From positions 124,001 to 188,000 of the forward strand of contig CAJQUW010011266.1 in the NCBI GenBank assembly GCA_907163375.1: a stretch of DNA of 64,000 nucleotides. Reading direction: 5' to 3'. Under the pieces are notes generated by a model. That model was given only the letters and a program-made list of their open reading frames with translations, was not told where the DNA came from and did not search any database. A program made the position numbers and the translations under genes. This document shows positions 1-9,502 of this stretch, in pieces. Every line of letters begins with the position of its first letter. Within the stretch, counting starts at the first letter, position 1. This stretch comes from Prostheceraeus crozeri (taxonomy: Eukaryota; Platyhelminthes; Polycladida; Euryleptidae).

Positions 1-620
1 TAGAGTTGTTAATTTGAACATGAATGGCAAAGTGTGAGGATTGAAACGTTGAGGATTGCTGTAATTGTGTTGAGGATGAGTACGCAGATGTTCTAATTGT
101 ATTGAGGATGAATACATCATGTTCTAATTGTGTTGAGGATGAGTACGTAATGTTCTAATTGTGTTGAGGATGAGTACGCAGATGTTCTAATTGTATTGAG
201 GATGAATACATAATGTTCTAATTGTGTTGAGGATGAGTACGCAGATGTTCTAATTGTATTGAGGATGAATACATAATGTTGTAATTGTGTTGAGGATGAG
301 TACGCAGATGTTCTAATTGTATTGAGGATGAATACATCATGTTCTAATTGTGTTGAGGATGAGTACGTAATGTTCTAATTGTGTTGAGGATGAGTACGCA
401 GATGTTCTAATGCTGAACTTGTTATTTTTTTTGAATGATTATGTTGAAGGCTATCTATCTATCTATATATATATATCTATATATCTATACATATATATAT
501 ATATATATTATTATTATCATTATGGTTTGTGTTCGATTGAGACAATTGTGACCATTGTGACCATTGTGACCATTGTGACCATTGAATCCTTCATTTCTAT
601 TTTGTGTTCTTTTGTCAAAT
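1..620. repeat. Left terminal inverted repeat of element A (partial)
   Basis: Matches the reverse complement of 20602-21209 base for base over long stretches, apart from copy-number changes: GTGACCATT repeats (four copies at 548-583 versus two at the right end) and small differences in the TATC/TA microsatellite at 460-512. The match stops after ATTTGTCAAAAG-type sequence at 620. The outer ~255 bp are missing because the window starts inside the repeat. Confidence 0.93.
69..410. repeat. 31-bp minisatellite inside the left TIR
   Basis: About eleven units of a 30-32 bp sequence with core TTGAGGATGAGTACG alternate between two subtypes (GAGTACGCAGAT and GAATACATMAT). The same array is mirrored in the right TIR. 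Alternating subtypes suggest growth by duplication of dimers. Confidence 0.9.
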
Positions 621-642
621 TTCTATCACACTGTATATATAT

Positions 643-1176
643 ATGATGAATGGTCGTCCAACATCATGGATTGTTGCAAGAGATCTTGGTTTTTCATTGC
701 GAGCTATAAAAATAGTTACAAACTTAAATGAAACCATCCGAGCTGGTGAACTAATTGAGCGGTTAATGGATTTACTTGAAAGTACTACAAGACTAAATTT
801 AGATCACAGTTGGATAGAAGATTTTTCGCCATCAAATTATAATGAGATACCTGAATTTAAGACAGCAATTTTGAAGCAGCGAGACGTGACTGGGAGATCA
901 GAAGAGAGACATTCGTCAAAAATTATATCTCCAAGTTTTTCGGCAGACCGTAGAATTCATTTGGATGAGAGGCGAAAATTGGAAAATGAGACATTTAAAT
1001 TGCTGTGCGAAGTGAACTGTGTTGAATGCTTTGAACGACCAAGGTCCATTCTCTTGGTCCCATGTGAACACTTTGTTTTATGTTCTCATTGTTATGATAA
1101 ACAGAATAATTATATAAAGAAATGTCCTCTTTGTCAAGGGTTTGTAACATCATATACGAATGTGTATAGATCATGA
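643..1176 (+). CDS. IAP-like UBA-RING protein without BIR domain
   Basis: Predicted 177 aa from ATG 643; the reading frame is open further upstream but only into the terminal repeat. The C-terminal ~50 residues form a C3HC4 RING: CVEC, then VPCEHFVLCSHC and CPLC, ending in a short tail, as in the RING of inhibitor-of-apoptosis proteins. Residues about 8-50 (IVARDLGFSLRAI ... LIERLMDLLES) look like the UBA domain that precedes the RING in IAPs. No BIR domain is present. Known family role: E3 ubiquitin ligase acting on apoptosis or innate signalling; a role in countering host cell death is inference. First gene of the arm, directly inside the TIR; element B has only small RING-like ORFs at about the equivalent place. 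Confidence 0.75.
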   Translation: MMNGRPTSWIVARDLGFSLRAIKIVTNLNETIRAGELIERLMDLLESTTRLNLDHSWIEDFSPSNYNEIPEFKTAILKQRDVTGRSEERHSSKIISPSFSADRRIHLDERRKLENETFKLLCEVNCVECFERPRSILLVPCEHFVLCSHCYDKQNNYIKKCPLCQGFVTSYTNVYRS

Positions 1177-1230
1177 TGACTCATCAAGCTCGCTTTTCAT
1201 TGGTCATTAATGCTTTAGCCTTGCTATAAG
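1177..1230 (+). promoter_or_regulatory. AP-1-type site and TATA box before the 1285 gene
   Basis: A perfect TGACTCA (1177-1183) overlaps the end of the RING gene stop region, and a TATAAG box lies at 1225-1230, about 55 bp before ATG 1285. Spacing fits an RNA polymerase II core promoter with a bZIP site. Confidence 0.5.
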
Positions 1231-1284
1231 AGAGATAATGGTTCTCGTTTCACTCATTCATTCATTCATTGAACAAGATTGAGC

Positions 1285-1899
1285 ATGACCTTCAGCAGCT
1301 ATATCCCTGTAGCACTTGTTCATCAAGGCAAGAAATTCAAAGGATTTATACTTTATTGTAGTGACGACGTAACAGGTTACAAAGCTGACTTAGTAGATTT
1401 GATGGAGGACATTGTAAAATTCTTCAAGTGTGAAGACAACGTTGAGGTGCAGAAAATCCTAATGAAAGCATTGATTGAAGTGCTGACAAGAGTGACCAAA
1501 GTTTGGCTTGAAGAAGTGTTCCAACCACTAAGTGGAACTGAGACAATTCCTGCTCATTCTCGCTGTTATTGCTATAACAGAACGCGATATTTTAACACAT
1601 GCCTGCATGACCTGATAACGTTCAGCCATTATGAAGAAGATGGTGTAAAATTGAAAGTTGACGACGTATTTGCTGGTCCACCATCCGTCAGCATCAACGT
1701 GGCGGCGCTGGACCGAGATGACACTGCTAAGTTTCGAGCATACTATGCGAATCTTCTGCGTTTGTACGCCCAAATGTCATGTTGTAGGTGTTGTCCCCTC
1801 TCGATGGACTTAATGAGTGATCTTAAACAGTTGATAATTGCAACGAAACAAACCTTAAGTGACATTGATGACTATAAACTACCATCTGTCAATGTTTGA
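1285..1899 (+). CDS. Conserved Polinton-arm protein of unknown function
   Basis: 204 aa from ATG 1285 (the open frame begins two codons earlier at a TTG). No domain recognised. The middle has a Cys/Tyr-rich stretch (RCYCYNRTRYFNTC) and there is a CC-R-CC cluster near residue 165 (MSCCRCCP). The second half resembles, weakly, the element B protein at 59487-60140 in spacing and pattern (hydrophobic helix, ...DDISLPP/DDVFAGPP..., a conserved K/RF...L..RC segment), and both genes lie between a RING gene and the small basic protein gene. I infer they are diverged orthologues. No signal peptide or clear membrane segment. Confidence 0.55.
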   Translation: MTFSSYIPVALVHQGKKFKGFILYCSDDVTGYKADLVDLMEDIVKFFKCEDNVEVQKILMKALIEVLTRVTKVWLEEVFQPLSGTETIPAHSRCYCYNRTRYFNTCLHDLITFSHYEEDGVKLKVDDVFAGPPSVSINVAALDRDDTAKFRAYYANLLRLYAQMSCCRCCPLSMDLMSDLKQLIIATKQTLSDIDDYKLPSVNV

Positions 1900-2028
1900 A
1901 GTGACATTGTGTATTACATGTATGTATTGAGCAACAATGCTATTTGTAGTTTGAATTATCATCATTGTATGTATTAAGCAATAATGTTATTCGCTTTCTT
2001 CTCATTCATTGTCGTAAAAAGAAGAAAT

Positions 2029-2424
2029 ATGGTTGTACAAGGAAAACGACGGTCTTTTCCCCGAAAGAAACGGTCATTTAAACCTTCAAGTCAGTTTAAG
2101 AAGGCATTGCGGAAATTGAATAGAATACATAATAATCGGAGGAAGTGTGAATTAATTCAAAATTCAAGTGATGACTTCATACGTGATTTGGCCTTTACAA
2201 TTCACAAGTGTCTTCCAATATACAAGCCTTTATTGAATCCTAGGTCTGTCAAAAACATTCGCAAATTTTCGAATCCTAGGGGTAGTGATAAAGTCAGGAG
2301 AAATATGATTCAACATGGAGGTGGTGGCTTTATGGATATGCTAAATGACATCAGTAATAGTATTTCCAAAGTGCTGGACAGTCCTCTAGGAAGAATTATT
2401 ACAGGTGTTGCACTGCTGGCATAG
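2029..2424 (+). CDS. Small basic core-like protein with Gly-Gly-Phe and hydrophobic tail
   Basis: 131 aa from ATG 2029, chosen because the element B homologue (58382-58747) starts at the matching place; an upstream in-frame ATG at 1984 would add a hydrophobic leader. The N-terminal two thirds are Arg/Lys-rich. A segment FIRDLAFTIHK ... RKFSNPR aligns with the homologue (FIREIISHVRK ... LRFISNPK). Then comes a Gly cluster (QHGGGGF) followed by an amphipathic or hydrophobic helix to the end. This layout, basic region, Gly-Gly, hydrophobic tail, is like the protease-processed core and membrane-active minor proteins of adenoviruses; that comparison is by architecture only. The Gly cluster could be a cleavage site for the element's own protease (9499-9960). 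Confidence 0.6.
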   Translation: MVVQGKRRSFPRKKRSFKPSSQFKKALRKLNRIHNNRRKCELIQNSSDDFIRDLAFTIHKCLPIYKPLLNPRSVKNIRKFSNPRGSDKVRRNMIQHGGGGFMDMLNDISNSISKVLDSPLGRIITGVALLA

Positions 2425-2481
2425 AGCCAACAAATCAGAAGTCGACACGTCATCGATTACTCATCGACATTGATTGAAGTC

Positions 2482-2511
2482 TATATAAGATAGGCGTGCG
2501 AGCTTTCAGTA
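2482..2511 (+). promoter_or_regulatory. TATA box and initiator of the 2556 gene
   Basis: TATATAAG-type box at 2482-2489 and a TCAGTA initiator at 2506-2511, about 25 bp downstream. Upstream, around 2445-2460, are CACGTCAT and TTACTCAT, half-sites like those bound by bZIP factors. The ATG at 2556 follows with A at -3. Confidence 0.6.
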
Positions 2512-2555
2512 GTCATTTTCAAGTGATCATCCGTCAGTGTGAGTACAACAGCAAA

Positions 2556-3329
2556 ATGTCTCTTAAAATGCACATAATTAAGGAAGAGGGCGTCGCTGTT
2601 GATCGCGATCTCTTGAAATTTAGACCAACGCGTAAGGTTCAAGGAATTGGAAACACGTTTTATTTTCAAACGCTTAATTATGGTGATGATGGATTATATT
2701 TACAAGTTCCATTTTTTCATAGCAATGGGATGTCATCATCTAGCTACAGCAATCTAAGACAAATGCGAGTCACATTTCCTAAATGGCAGCAAACTATACT
2801 AAAAATGATTGATTCATTCGCAAAGGAATGTGTCGAACTACCTGACAGTGCTCCGGTACATTGGAAGAAGAAGTTGGATGAAGGGAGTGGATTCAAAGAT
2901 CTACCTGAGTTTGATACTCTCTTCTTAAAATTATCTGACCATTTCCAAGCGTTTGATGTGCTGTCAAACCCAATGGATTGTGATGATCTCAAGCGTGGGC
3001 GATACATGGGCTTGGTACACGTTACTGGACTTTACATTGGCGCTCATGGTTCAACTGGTAAATTGGCTTCTCTTCAGATGAAGGTTCTACAATTGGTTTA
3101 TGAACCATTACCAATTGACAAGTGCTTAATTCATATTGAAGACATTGCTACACCAAGTGAGCCGAAAGAATCAAACGATGGAAAAGAAGCCAATGAGGTT
3201 GATGAAAGCAAGAAAAGGACGCGCAGATCGAGGGACAGCATGAAGCTAAAACTGAAGCGACAGGATGCACAACCTGACTTGAAGAGTTCCTTCGATTCTA
3301 CCCTCGATGAAGACACTCAAATGTGGTAA
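2556..3329 (+). CDS. Conserved Polinton protein, possible single-strand DNA-binding protein
   Basis: 257 aa from ATG 2556 (the open frame extends upstream from a GTG only). It is the homologue of the spliced element B gene at 60353-61127: both share VTGLYIGAHG...KLASLQMKVL versus VNGLYYGRHK...KIASLSMHME, followed by a Pro-rich turn and a charged tail. The tail here is basic (KKRTRRSR, KLKLKR) and ends in an acidic stretch closed by Trp. A beta-rich body plus acidic-aromatic tail resembles single-strand DNA-binding proteins of viruses, but no motif proves it. It has its own TATA promoter and an AATAAA 24 bases after the stop, so it is probably a separate transcription unit. Confidence 0.6.
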   Translation: MSLKMHIIKEEGVAVDRDLLKFRPTRKVQGIGNTFYFQTLNYGDDGLYLQVPFFHSNGMSSSSYSNLRQMRVTFPKWQQTILKMIDSFAKECVELPDSAPVHWKKKLDEGSGFKDLPEFDTLFLKLSDHFQAFDVLSNPMDCDDLKRGRYMGLVHVTGLYIGAHGSTGKLASLQMKVLQLVYEPLPIDKCLIHIEDIATPSEPKESNDGKEANEVDESKKRTRRSRDSMKLKLKRQDAQPDLKSSFDSTLDEDTQMW

Positions 3330-3352
3330 ATTAAAACAACTGTTATCGTTTC

Positions 3353-3358
3353 AATAAA
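3353..3358 (+). terminator. AATAAA polyadenylation signal
   Basis: AATAAA lies 24 bases after the stop of the 2556 gene and before the ATPase gene, marking the end of a transcription unit. Confidence 0.6.
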
Positions 3359-3421
3359 ACTTGTTTGGAAATAATTTACATGTTTTAAGTTCTAACTAAG
3401 CAAAATAATGGGTGTTAGTAA

Positions 3422-4087
3422 ATGATGATGATGATATTGAATGACTCTGAAATGACAGATTTTCGACTATTCACTGACCGTACAATGTGTGTGGCCGGAC
3501 CAAGTCAGTCTGGTAAAACAACTTTTGTAACTCAGCTACTGCAATACAGAGATGAGATGTTTAATAAGAAAATAAAACAGGTTAAATGGTACTACGGTAT
3601 TTTTCAACCAGATCTGCATTCTGCACTCCGACAGCAGGGATACCAAGTAAAACAGGGGCTACCACCAACTGAGGATATCCGAGCAGGTGATTTGATCGTG
3701 TTGGATGATCTACTTCGAGAAAGCAAATCTTCAAAAGATGTAACCGAAATGTTTATTCAAACAGCACACCATAGGCAAGCTTTTATCATCTACATCACTC
3801 AAAATATCTTTGATGGAGGAAAAGAGCAGAGAACTAGAAGCCTTAATACACACTATTTGGTGGTTTTCAAGAATCCAAGAGATAGTAGTCAGATACATCA
3901 TTTGAGTCGACAAATATTACCTCAGCAGCCTAAAACTATTTCGAAAATATATGATGAAGTGACGAAGAAGCCACATGGCTACCTCTTCATTGATTTAACG
4001 CAAGAATGCCCAGAGCGATTTCGATTTCGAACTAATATTATACCAAACTCTGGAGATGCAATGATAGTATTCACTGTCAACAGTTAA
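3422..4087 (+). CDS. A32/FtsK-HerA-type genome-packaging ATPase
   Basis: 221 aa. Walker A GPSQSGKTT near residue 27-35, Walker B DLIVLDDLL near residue 95-103, and the sensor-like FIIYITQN about 40 residues later. These match the packaging ATPases of Polintons, virophages and large DNA viruses, which drive genome translocation into the capsid. The element B copy (57733-58398) has the same three motifs and the shared stretch ESKSSKDVTEMF. The start is uncertain within a run of four Met codons; all give nearly the same protein. Followed closely by the conserved 4152 gene, as in element B. Confidence 0.9.
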   Translation: MMMMILNDSEMTDFRLFTDRTMCVAGPSQSGKTTFVTQLLQYRDEMFNKKIKQVKWYYGIFQPDLHSALRQQGYQVKQGLPPTEDIRAGDLIVLDDLLRESKSSKDVTEMFIQTAHHRQAFIIYITQNIFDGGKEQRTRSLNTHYLVVFKNPRDSSQIHHLSRQILPQQPKTISKIYDEVTKKPHGYLFIDLTQECPERFRFRTNIIPNSGDAMIVFTVNS

Positions 4088-4151
4088 TTAATTGGACCAA
4101 TGACAGTTTTAGGCAATACATATGTGCTTCAGCTACTATGACATTTTCAAT

Positions 4152-4802
4152 ATGAGTTTTTCAAAAATGGTTGTCATTCCTCAAGAGGAATATCTACAGC
4201 TATCAATGACAAGAAATATTCAGGAAGCTAAAAATGTGGATCAGCCGGTTACAGATCAACTTAAGCAATTATCTCAACAGGATAGGGAAATTCAAAAGAT
4301 TGAGGATCCTTATCGACGAATGCAGTTACAGGCTGAGAATTTAGAGGAAAGACGACATATTAGGGAAAAGCTGCGCAAATTCATAACTCTTTCAACTCCT
4401 CGAGCATATCGCATGCGAGGTGAAATGTTGTTTGATTTTATTGATCCCCACGTAAAGTTCAATGAGCGAGGAGAAATAATAGAAGAAAACGGTGATGTAA
4501 TTAGGAACAGTCACATTGATGATCTTCTACAATATGCTGTGAGAGATGTAAGGCGAAAGCTGGGTGCTCCACAAGGATGGGAATACTTTCAAAAAGTGCT
4601 ATCTAATCACAATGTCCCCCATAATATAATCGGAGGACCAACTATAAATGAACTGAATAAAGGGTTGGCAACCGATTCTTCAAAAGGAAAAGTAGTTACC
4701 ACAGTCAAGCGAGAACCCATTGTTTCTCCTGCTACGTCTCCAACTCCGAAGAGAAGAGGGAGACGTTCAACACGAACACCGAAAAGTTATAGCAAATATT
4801 AG
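4152..4802 (+). CDS. Conserved Polinton protein between ATPase and integrase
   Basis: 216 aa from ATG 4152, chosen by alignment to the element B copy (57044-57736), which starts MNSYSRMIVIPQDEY where this one reads MSFSKMVVIPQEEY. Shared features: an alpha-helical, Gln/Glu-rich N-terminal half with heptad-like spacing, a central block (FDFIDPHVKFNERGEII), a GW-YF motif (PQGWEYFQKVL) and a Ser/Thr-Pro and Arg-rich tail. The family is widespread in Polintons; I do not know its function. The place between ATPase and integrase and the basic tail suggest a virion or DNA-associated role (inference). Confidence 0.7.
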   Translation: MSFSKMVVIPQEEYLQLSMTRNIQEAKNVDQPVTDQLKQLSQQDREIQKIEDPYRRMQLQAENLEERRHIREKLRKFITLSTPRAYRMRGEMLFDFIDPHVKFNERGEIIEENGDVIRNSHIDDLLQYAVRDVRRKLGAPQGWEYFQKVLSNHNVPHNIIGGPTINELNKGLATDSSKGKVVTTVKREPIVSPATSPTPKRRGRRSTRTPKSYSKY

Positions 4803-4832
4803 GCAAATAACAGTGAAATTGCTTCCCATATC

Positions 4833-6057
4833 ATGTCTATGCAGAAAATTTGCTGCTGTTTGAAGTCTGCGCTCGATAGTAAAGGAGAAGAGGGTATAGA
4901 AGTTGATATCAATTGCGTTAGCAGTTGCTGTGCAAGTAATACTCGAGCGAGTCGCCAGAATAAGGAGGATGAGCGCAGCGGAAAAACTGAGACAAATCTA
5001 CTACGATATCAATCATCCCGCAAGCTTCAGTCGTCCGAGCGTTTTAGCCCGTGCAGCAGGTGTACGATTAGAGACAGTGAAGAAATGGTTGAAGAGTCAA
5101 CCAACCTACACGCTACACAAGGATGCGAGGAAGCGGTTTCCAACTAGGAGATATGTTGTCAATAATATTGACAGTCAATGGCAAGCAGATTTGGCTGATA
5201 TGCAGCAGATATCTCAATACAATGACGGTTACAAGTACATCCTAACCGTAATAGATATTTTATCACGATATGCTTGGGTTCGCGCCTTGAAATCCAAGAG
5301 AGAAGCAGAAGTTGAGGCGGCTTTTCAAAGTATTCTAAATGAAGGGAGGATCCCACAAAGAATACAAACAGATCAAGGAAAGGAATTCGAAAATTCCCAC
5401 GTTCGTGGTCTACTTGAGCGATATGACATTGAACTGTTCAGTGTTAAAAGTGCTTACAAAGCTGCGATGGTTGAGAGGTTCAATCGTACACTCAAGACAA
5501 AGATATGGCGGTATTTCAGTGCTACAAATACACATGTCTGGATAGATGATTTACAGAAGTTCGTGAGAAATTACAATGAGAGCTATCATCGGATTATAAA
5601 GATGCGTCCAATTGACGTCACTCGGGATAATGCTATGGATTTGTGGCTTCGTCTGTATGGCAAGGCACCAAAAGCAACTACCGATAAGAAGAAAATCAAC
5701 GTTGGTGATAGAGTTCGCATCTCTAAAGTGAAGTCTACATTCGAGAAGGGCTATCTACCGAATTGGACCGAAGAAGAATTCTTTGTTGATGAAGTAAATA
5801 AAAAATTTAAACCAACAATGTATAAGTTAATAGACTATCATGGTAATCCAATTGAAGGGAAATTCTACTCATATGAATTACAAGTGGTTGATCGGAGTGA
5901 AGAAGTGTATATGATAGATAGAATAGTTAAGAGGAAAGGACATGGTAATCATAGAAAATATCTCGTCAAATGGAAGGGATATCCTGACTCGTTCAACAGT
6001 TGGATAGCCCATCAAGACTTGAGAAATGTGGAAGTAGGAGACATTAGAAGCTTTTAA
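4833..6057 (+). CDS. Retroviral-type (rve) integrase with chromodomain, 5' end frameshifted
   Basis: The main frame is open from 4903, with a usable ATG at 4969. It shows a helix-turn-helix-like N-terminus, the rve catalytic core with D (QWQADLADM), D (IQTDQGKEF) and E (VERFNRT), and a C-terminal chromodomain (YLVKWKGYPDSFNSW). It inserts the element with 6-bp target duplications; the chromodomain probably reads host chromatin. In the intact element B gene a Cys-rich N-terminal region precedes the core. Here a similar Cys-rich stretch (MSMQKICCCL) is in another frame starting at ATG 4833, so a frameshift lies between about 4960 and 4985. Either the 5' end is broken or translation now begins at 4969. 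Confidence 0.88.
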
Positions 6058-6071
6058 GCTAATATTGGTGA

Positions 6072-7685
6072 ATGACTACTGATCCCACATTATATCCAAT
6101 AATGTCGTCTGCTGAGTTCAACATCATTCTCCCGAGCAACAGCAATCCCAAGATATTTCCAGAGAACAAACCATCGGAGTATTCGGTTGAGTTTGCCAAG
6201 CCTCTTTATCTGAGTGGCCCTCACGAAGTCGCATTAACTGAAGTCACATATTACAATGATATTAGTTTGTTAACGAATAATTATTTTGAAACACACACGG
6301 AAGTACGTGAAAAGGATGATTGTTTTCGCCTATTTCAGAATGGTCTACATGGAACATGGGATTTTCATCATCTTACTTTACATCCTTTCTCACCATCGCT
6401 ACCGTCTGTCAAGAACATGATCAAAATTGAAAAGGCATATGCAACGTCTTCCTTCAATTCTACAGTTCCCACACTCAGCTTGCAAGATACGGAGAATGAA
6501 ATTGGTAAAATGTTCCGACGAATAAACGATCTCTTCACTCTCACTTTAAATAGATTCTTCAAGCCAGTTGTAAAAGGCTCAACTAAACTATTGAAAGAAG
6601 GGAGGAAGCATGTTCTGCTAATATTAGGTAGAGATTTGGCACACACTCTAGGGTTTCCCAGAACTACATTTTCATCTCTACATTGGTATAATGGACTTGG
6701 ATGGAAAGCTGAGAGAACAGTTAGTGATTTTCAATGTAGAATTGCACCGTTGTATGCACTACAGAAAAGGAGTGTCCGCGTCAAGGAAAAATTTGAAGTT
6801 ATTAAAAATATTGAAGACGTTGCAAGAAAGTTTCAAGGATCAGTGCCAGAAAGTTTAATGACTTGTGAATATAAGAAAGAGAAAGTAACTCTTTTTACTG
6901 CTGAAATGGAGGTAGAATTTCTTGTTTTCACTAAAAAGACACCTTTGGAAAAGTCTAATTCCGCTGTTATTGAATTCGGATCTGAAATTCAGAGACTATT
7001 CAAGCATCCTGATAGTCCACCGTGTTTGACAGAATTAAATGATACATATAAGATTCAGTTGAATTCCAATAAACTAAAGACAGCAACAAACGACGCATGG
7101 CACATCAATGTATATTCCGATAAAATACTGGCTGACGAATTGAGTACCTCAACTGAGCTAGTAAGGAGGGTCAATTTAAACGTTGAAGATCTAAACACAC
7201 CATCGGAAATTTGTACAAAACTGAATGAAAATGGTGCACACTACCTCAACGCAGATGAGTACTTCTTTTCATATGATCCCTTAAAGAAGCGAATGGTTTT
7301 AAAAGTAGGGAGAAATTATCTCATTAAGCTCGACAAGATGTTGGCAACAATTCTAGGGTTCTAAAAATTCACAATAAATGAAGGTACAACCATTGGTAAT
7401 TCAGCACCTTCATTAGAGAGAGACATCAGTAACTTATATATTTACTGCAATATTGTTGAGTATACTAGAGTTGGTGACATCGAGGCTCCATTGCTACGCA
7501 CATTTCCCCTATCATCCGTCCGGAAGCAGTTAATCAATCGTGAATTCATCAACAAAATGTATTTACCGATCAATCGAAGTGTTATCAATAGAATCGACAT
7601 TTCAATTCATGATGATCGGGGTGAAATTGTTCCATTCTATGGTGGTGTTACTGTGCTGACACTACATATTAAGAATCGAGACTAA
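6072..7685 (+). CDS. Penton-type minor capsid protein, interrupted by one in-frame stop
   Basis: The frame runs from ATG 6072 (or 6102, which starts MSSAEF) to a TAA at 7362-7364, then stays open in the same frame to 7685. The downstream part has the typical family C-terminus (LYIYCNIVEY, then ISIHDDRGEIVPF), matching the intact element B protein at 52756-54222. The N-terminal marker FNIILPSNS...ENKPSEY is present in both. Known role in the family: single-jelly-roll vertex (penton) protein of the virion. The lone nonsense codon removes about 107 residues, so the copy is likely dead unless read through. Confidence 0.8.
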
Positions 7686-7728
7686 GGCTTTACGCTATTG
7701 TGAAATTCTTCAGAATTCAAAATTTACA

Positions 7729-8205
7729 ATGACAGGCTTTTATAGCAGACCATCATATCAAAGCGGATATCCCGTATTTGCTGGAGGTAGGCGACAAGTA
7801 GGAGGAGGAATATTTGGTGCATTAAAGCGTGCATTACTTCCTGGACTTAAACGCTATGCCTTGCCAGTGATGAAACGCGTAGGAAACAGAGCTTTAGATT
7901 TTGGTGCAAATGTTGCTGCGGATGCACTCCAAGGAGCGGATATAGGAGAATCAATGAAAGTCCGTGCTCAGCAATCAGCTATTGATGAATTGGATGACCT
8001 AACAAAGTCGAGACGACCTGTTCGTAAGAGGCGCAACAAGACAAGACAAGTTGGATCCGGTCGAGTTACTAAGCAAAGACGAAGAGTTAGGAAATCTAGA
8101 TCGAAGCTTCCTGTGAAAAAGACAAGAAAGCGAAAGCGAAAGCGAAAGCGGAAATCGAAATCAGTTGGAAATAAGTCGAAACGAAGGAGATTAACGTATT
8201 TCTAA
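7729..8205 (+). CDS. Basic core-like virion protein (hydrophobic helix plus Arg/Lys tail)
   Basis: 158 aa. It begins with MTGFYSRPSY, contains a Gly-rich site followed by an amphipathic stretch (QVGGGIFGALKRALLPGLKR), then an acidic linker and a very basic C-terminal 60 residues with repeated KRKR. The element B homologue (55280-55735) starts with the same FYSRPSY signature and has RQRGGSI at the Gly site. The design recalls adenovirus-type core or membrane-lytic precursors cut by the viral protease after Gly-Gly; that is inference from architecture. It lies just upstream of the major capsid gene in both elements (gap of 10 bases here). Confidence 0.7.
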   Translation: MTGFYSRPSYQSGYPVFAGGRRQVGGGIFGALKRALLPGLKRYALPVMKRVGNRALDFGANVAADALQGADIGESMKVRAQQSAIDELDDLTKSRRPVRKRRNKTRQVGSGRVTKQRRRVRKSRSKLPVKKTRKRKRKRKRKSKSVGNKSKRRRLTYF

Positions 8206-8215
8206 ACTGAGCGAA

Positions 8216-9502
8216 ATGCAATCGACTATCAATTCAGCTTTGTGCTTTTTTGATACATCACCCCAGCAAACTGACATAATTTCGTCGAGAATTGTTGACT
8301 ATTTTCCCTCAACAAATATTGTGGGTAATGACATACCTATTCAGTTTGATGTTACTGCTAATGCTGACGACTACATCGACTGTCAGTCTATTGACTTGGA
8401 ATTGTGTGTACAAATTAAAAAAACTGATGGTACTAACATTGATTCTAAGGACAAAGTGGGGTTGATTAATCTCCCAATTGCCAGTCTCTTCTCAGATGTC
8501 ACTTTATCACTAAATAATAAGCAGATTGAAGGAGGAGATTCATCATATCCATATGGAGCTTACTTATATACATTGACTCAGTTTCAAAACCAGGCCAAAC
8601 AAACGCACTTACAAGCTGCTGGTTGGTTTACAGATCAGTCTGGTAAGTTCGATGATTTCGCTAATAATGGTTTGAAAAAGCGTGTGGAATTAACTGCTGA
8701 TTCAGCTGAACTACATTTAAAAGGTCCTGTCTATCTTGATTTTTTCCGTCAATCGAGATACCTCCTATCTCAAGTACAAATGCGATTGACATTTGTTCGT
8801 GCTAAATCAAAATTTGCTTTGATGTCATTTGGACCTGCTGCATCCTATGATGTACACATAACGGAAGCTGTCCTCAATGTAGGGCGAGTAAAAATGAATC
8901 CCACAGTCATCAATCAACATGCTGTAGGACTGAAGAACCACAATGCTATATATCCAGTCAATCATAGTGTACTAACCACTTTTACGATTCTGGCGACTAC
9001 CTCATCTTTTGATTATCCCAACCTCTTTCCAATTGCCCTACCGAAGGCGGTGTACATCGCGTTTGTAGAAAATGAATCATTTTGTGGTAACTTTCAGAAG
9101 AATCCGTTTCATTTTCAACATTTTGGTATCACGAAACTCGGTCTATTCGCAGATGGCAATTCAGTTGCTTGTAAGGCCTATCAACCGAATTTTAAGGAAA
9201 ACAATTTTGTTCGCGAATATCGCTCTACCTTCATGGCACTAGACATGTTCAACACTGACGATTCAAATGGTATTACGATGGATATGTATAAGAATGGCTA
9301 CTTCTATATATTATACAACCTCAAAGCAGATTGTGATATAACTGGGGAAAACGTGGATGTTACAAAAGCTGGTAACCTTCGATTGGAACTCACATTTGCG
9401 GATCCTTTGAAAGTTCCTGTAACCGGTTTACTTTACGCAATCTATGACAGCAGCATTGAAATTACTAGATTGAGAGACGTCTTGGCCAACTATCAGAGAT
9501 GA
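8216..9502 (+). CDS. Major capsid protein (double jelly-roll)
   Basis: 428 aa, the usual size for Polinton major capsid proteins. It opens with the family pattern FFDTSPQQTDIISSRIVDY, followed by FDVTANADDYIDCQS and DKVGLINLPIASLFSDV. The element B copy aligns throughout but stops about 90 residues earlier. The protein would form the pseudo-hexagonal capsomers of the virion. Its stop codon overlaps the start of the protease gene as ATGA (9499-9502), so the two are probably translated from one message. Confidence 0.88.
   Translation: MQSTINSALCFFDTSPQQTDIISSRIVDYFPSTNIVGNDIPIQFDVTANADDYIDCQSIDLELCVQIKKTDGTNIDSKDKVGLINLPIASLFSDVTLSLNNKQIEGGDSSYPYGAYLYTLTQFQNQAKQTHLQAAGWFTDQSGKFDDFANNGLKKRVELTADSAELHLKGPVYLDFFRQSRYLLSQVQMRLTFVRAKSKFALMSFGPAASYDVHITEAVLNVGRVKMNPTVINQHAVGLKNHNAIYPVNHSVLTTFTILATTSSFDYPNLFPIALPKAVYIAFVENESFCGNFQKNPFHFQHFGITKLGLFADGNSVACKAYQPNFKENNFVREYRSTFMALDMFNTDDSNGITMDMYKNGYFYILYNLKADCDITGENVDVTKAGNLRLELTFADPLKVPVTGLLYAIYDSSIEITRLRDVLANYQR

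Noticed and set aside
69-410. CRISPR-like array
   Set aside because: Units are contiguous 31-bp repeats without unique spacers, in a eukaryotic element: a minisatellite.
410-646. ORF of Tyr/Ile repeats at the left end
   Set aside because: Translation of a TA/TATC microsatellite and GTGACCATT array in the terminal repeat; mirrored at 20597-20800.
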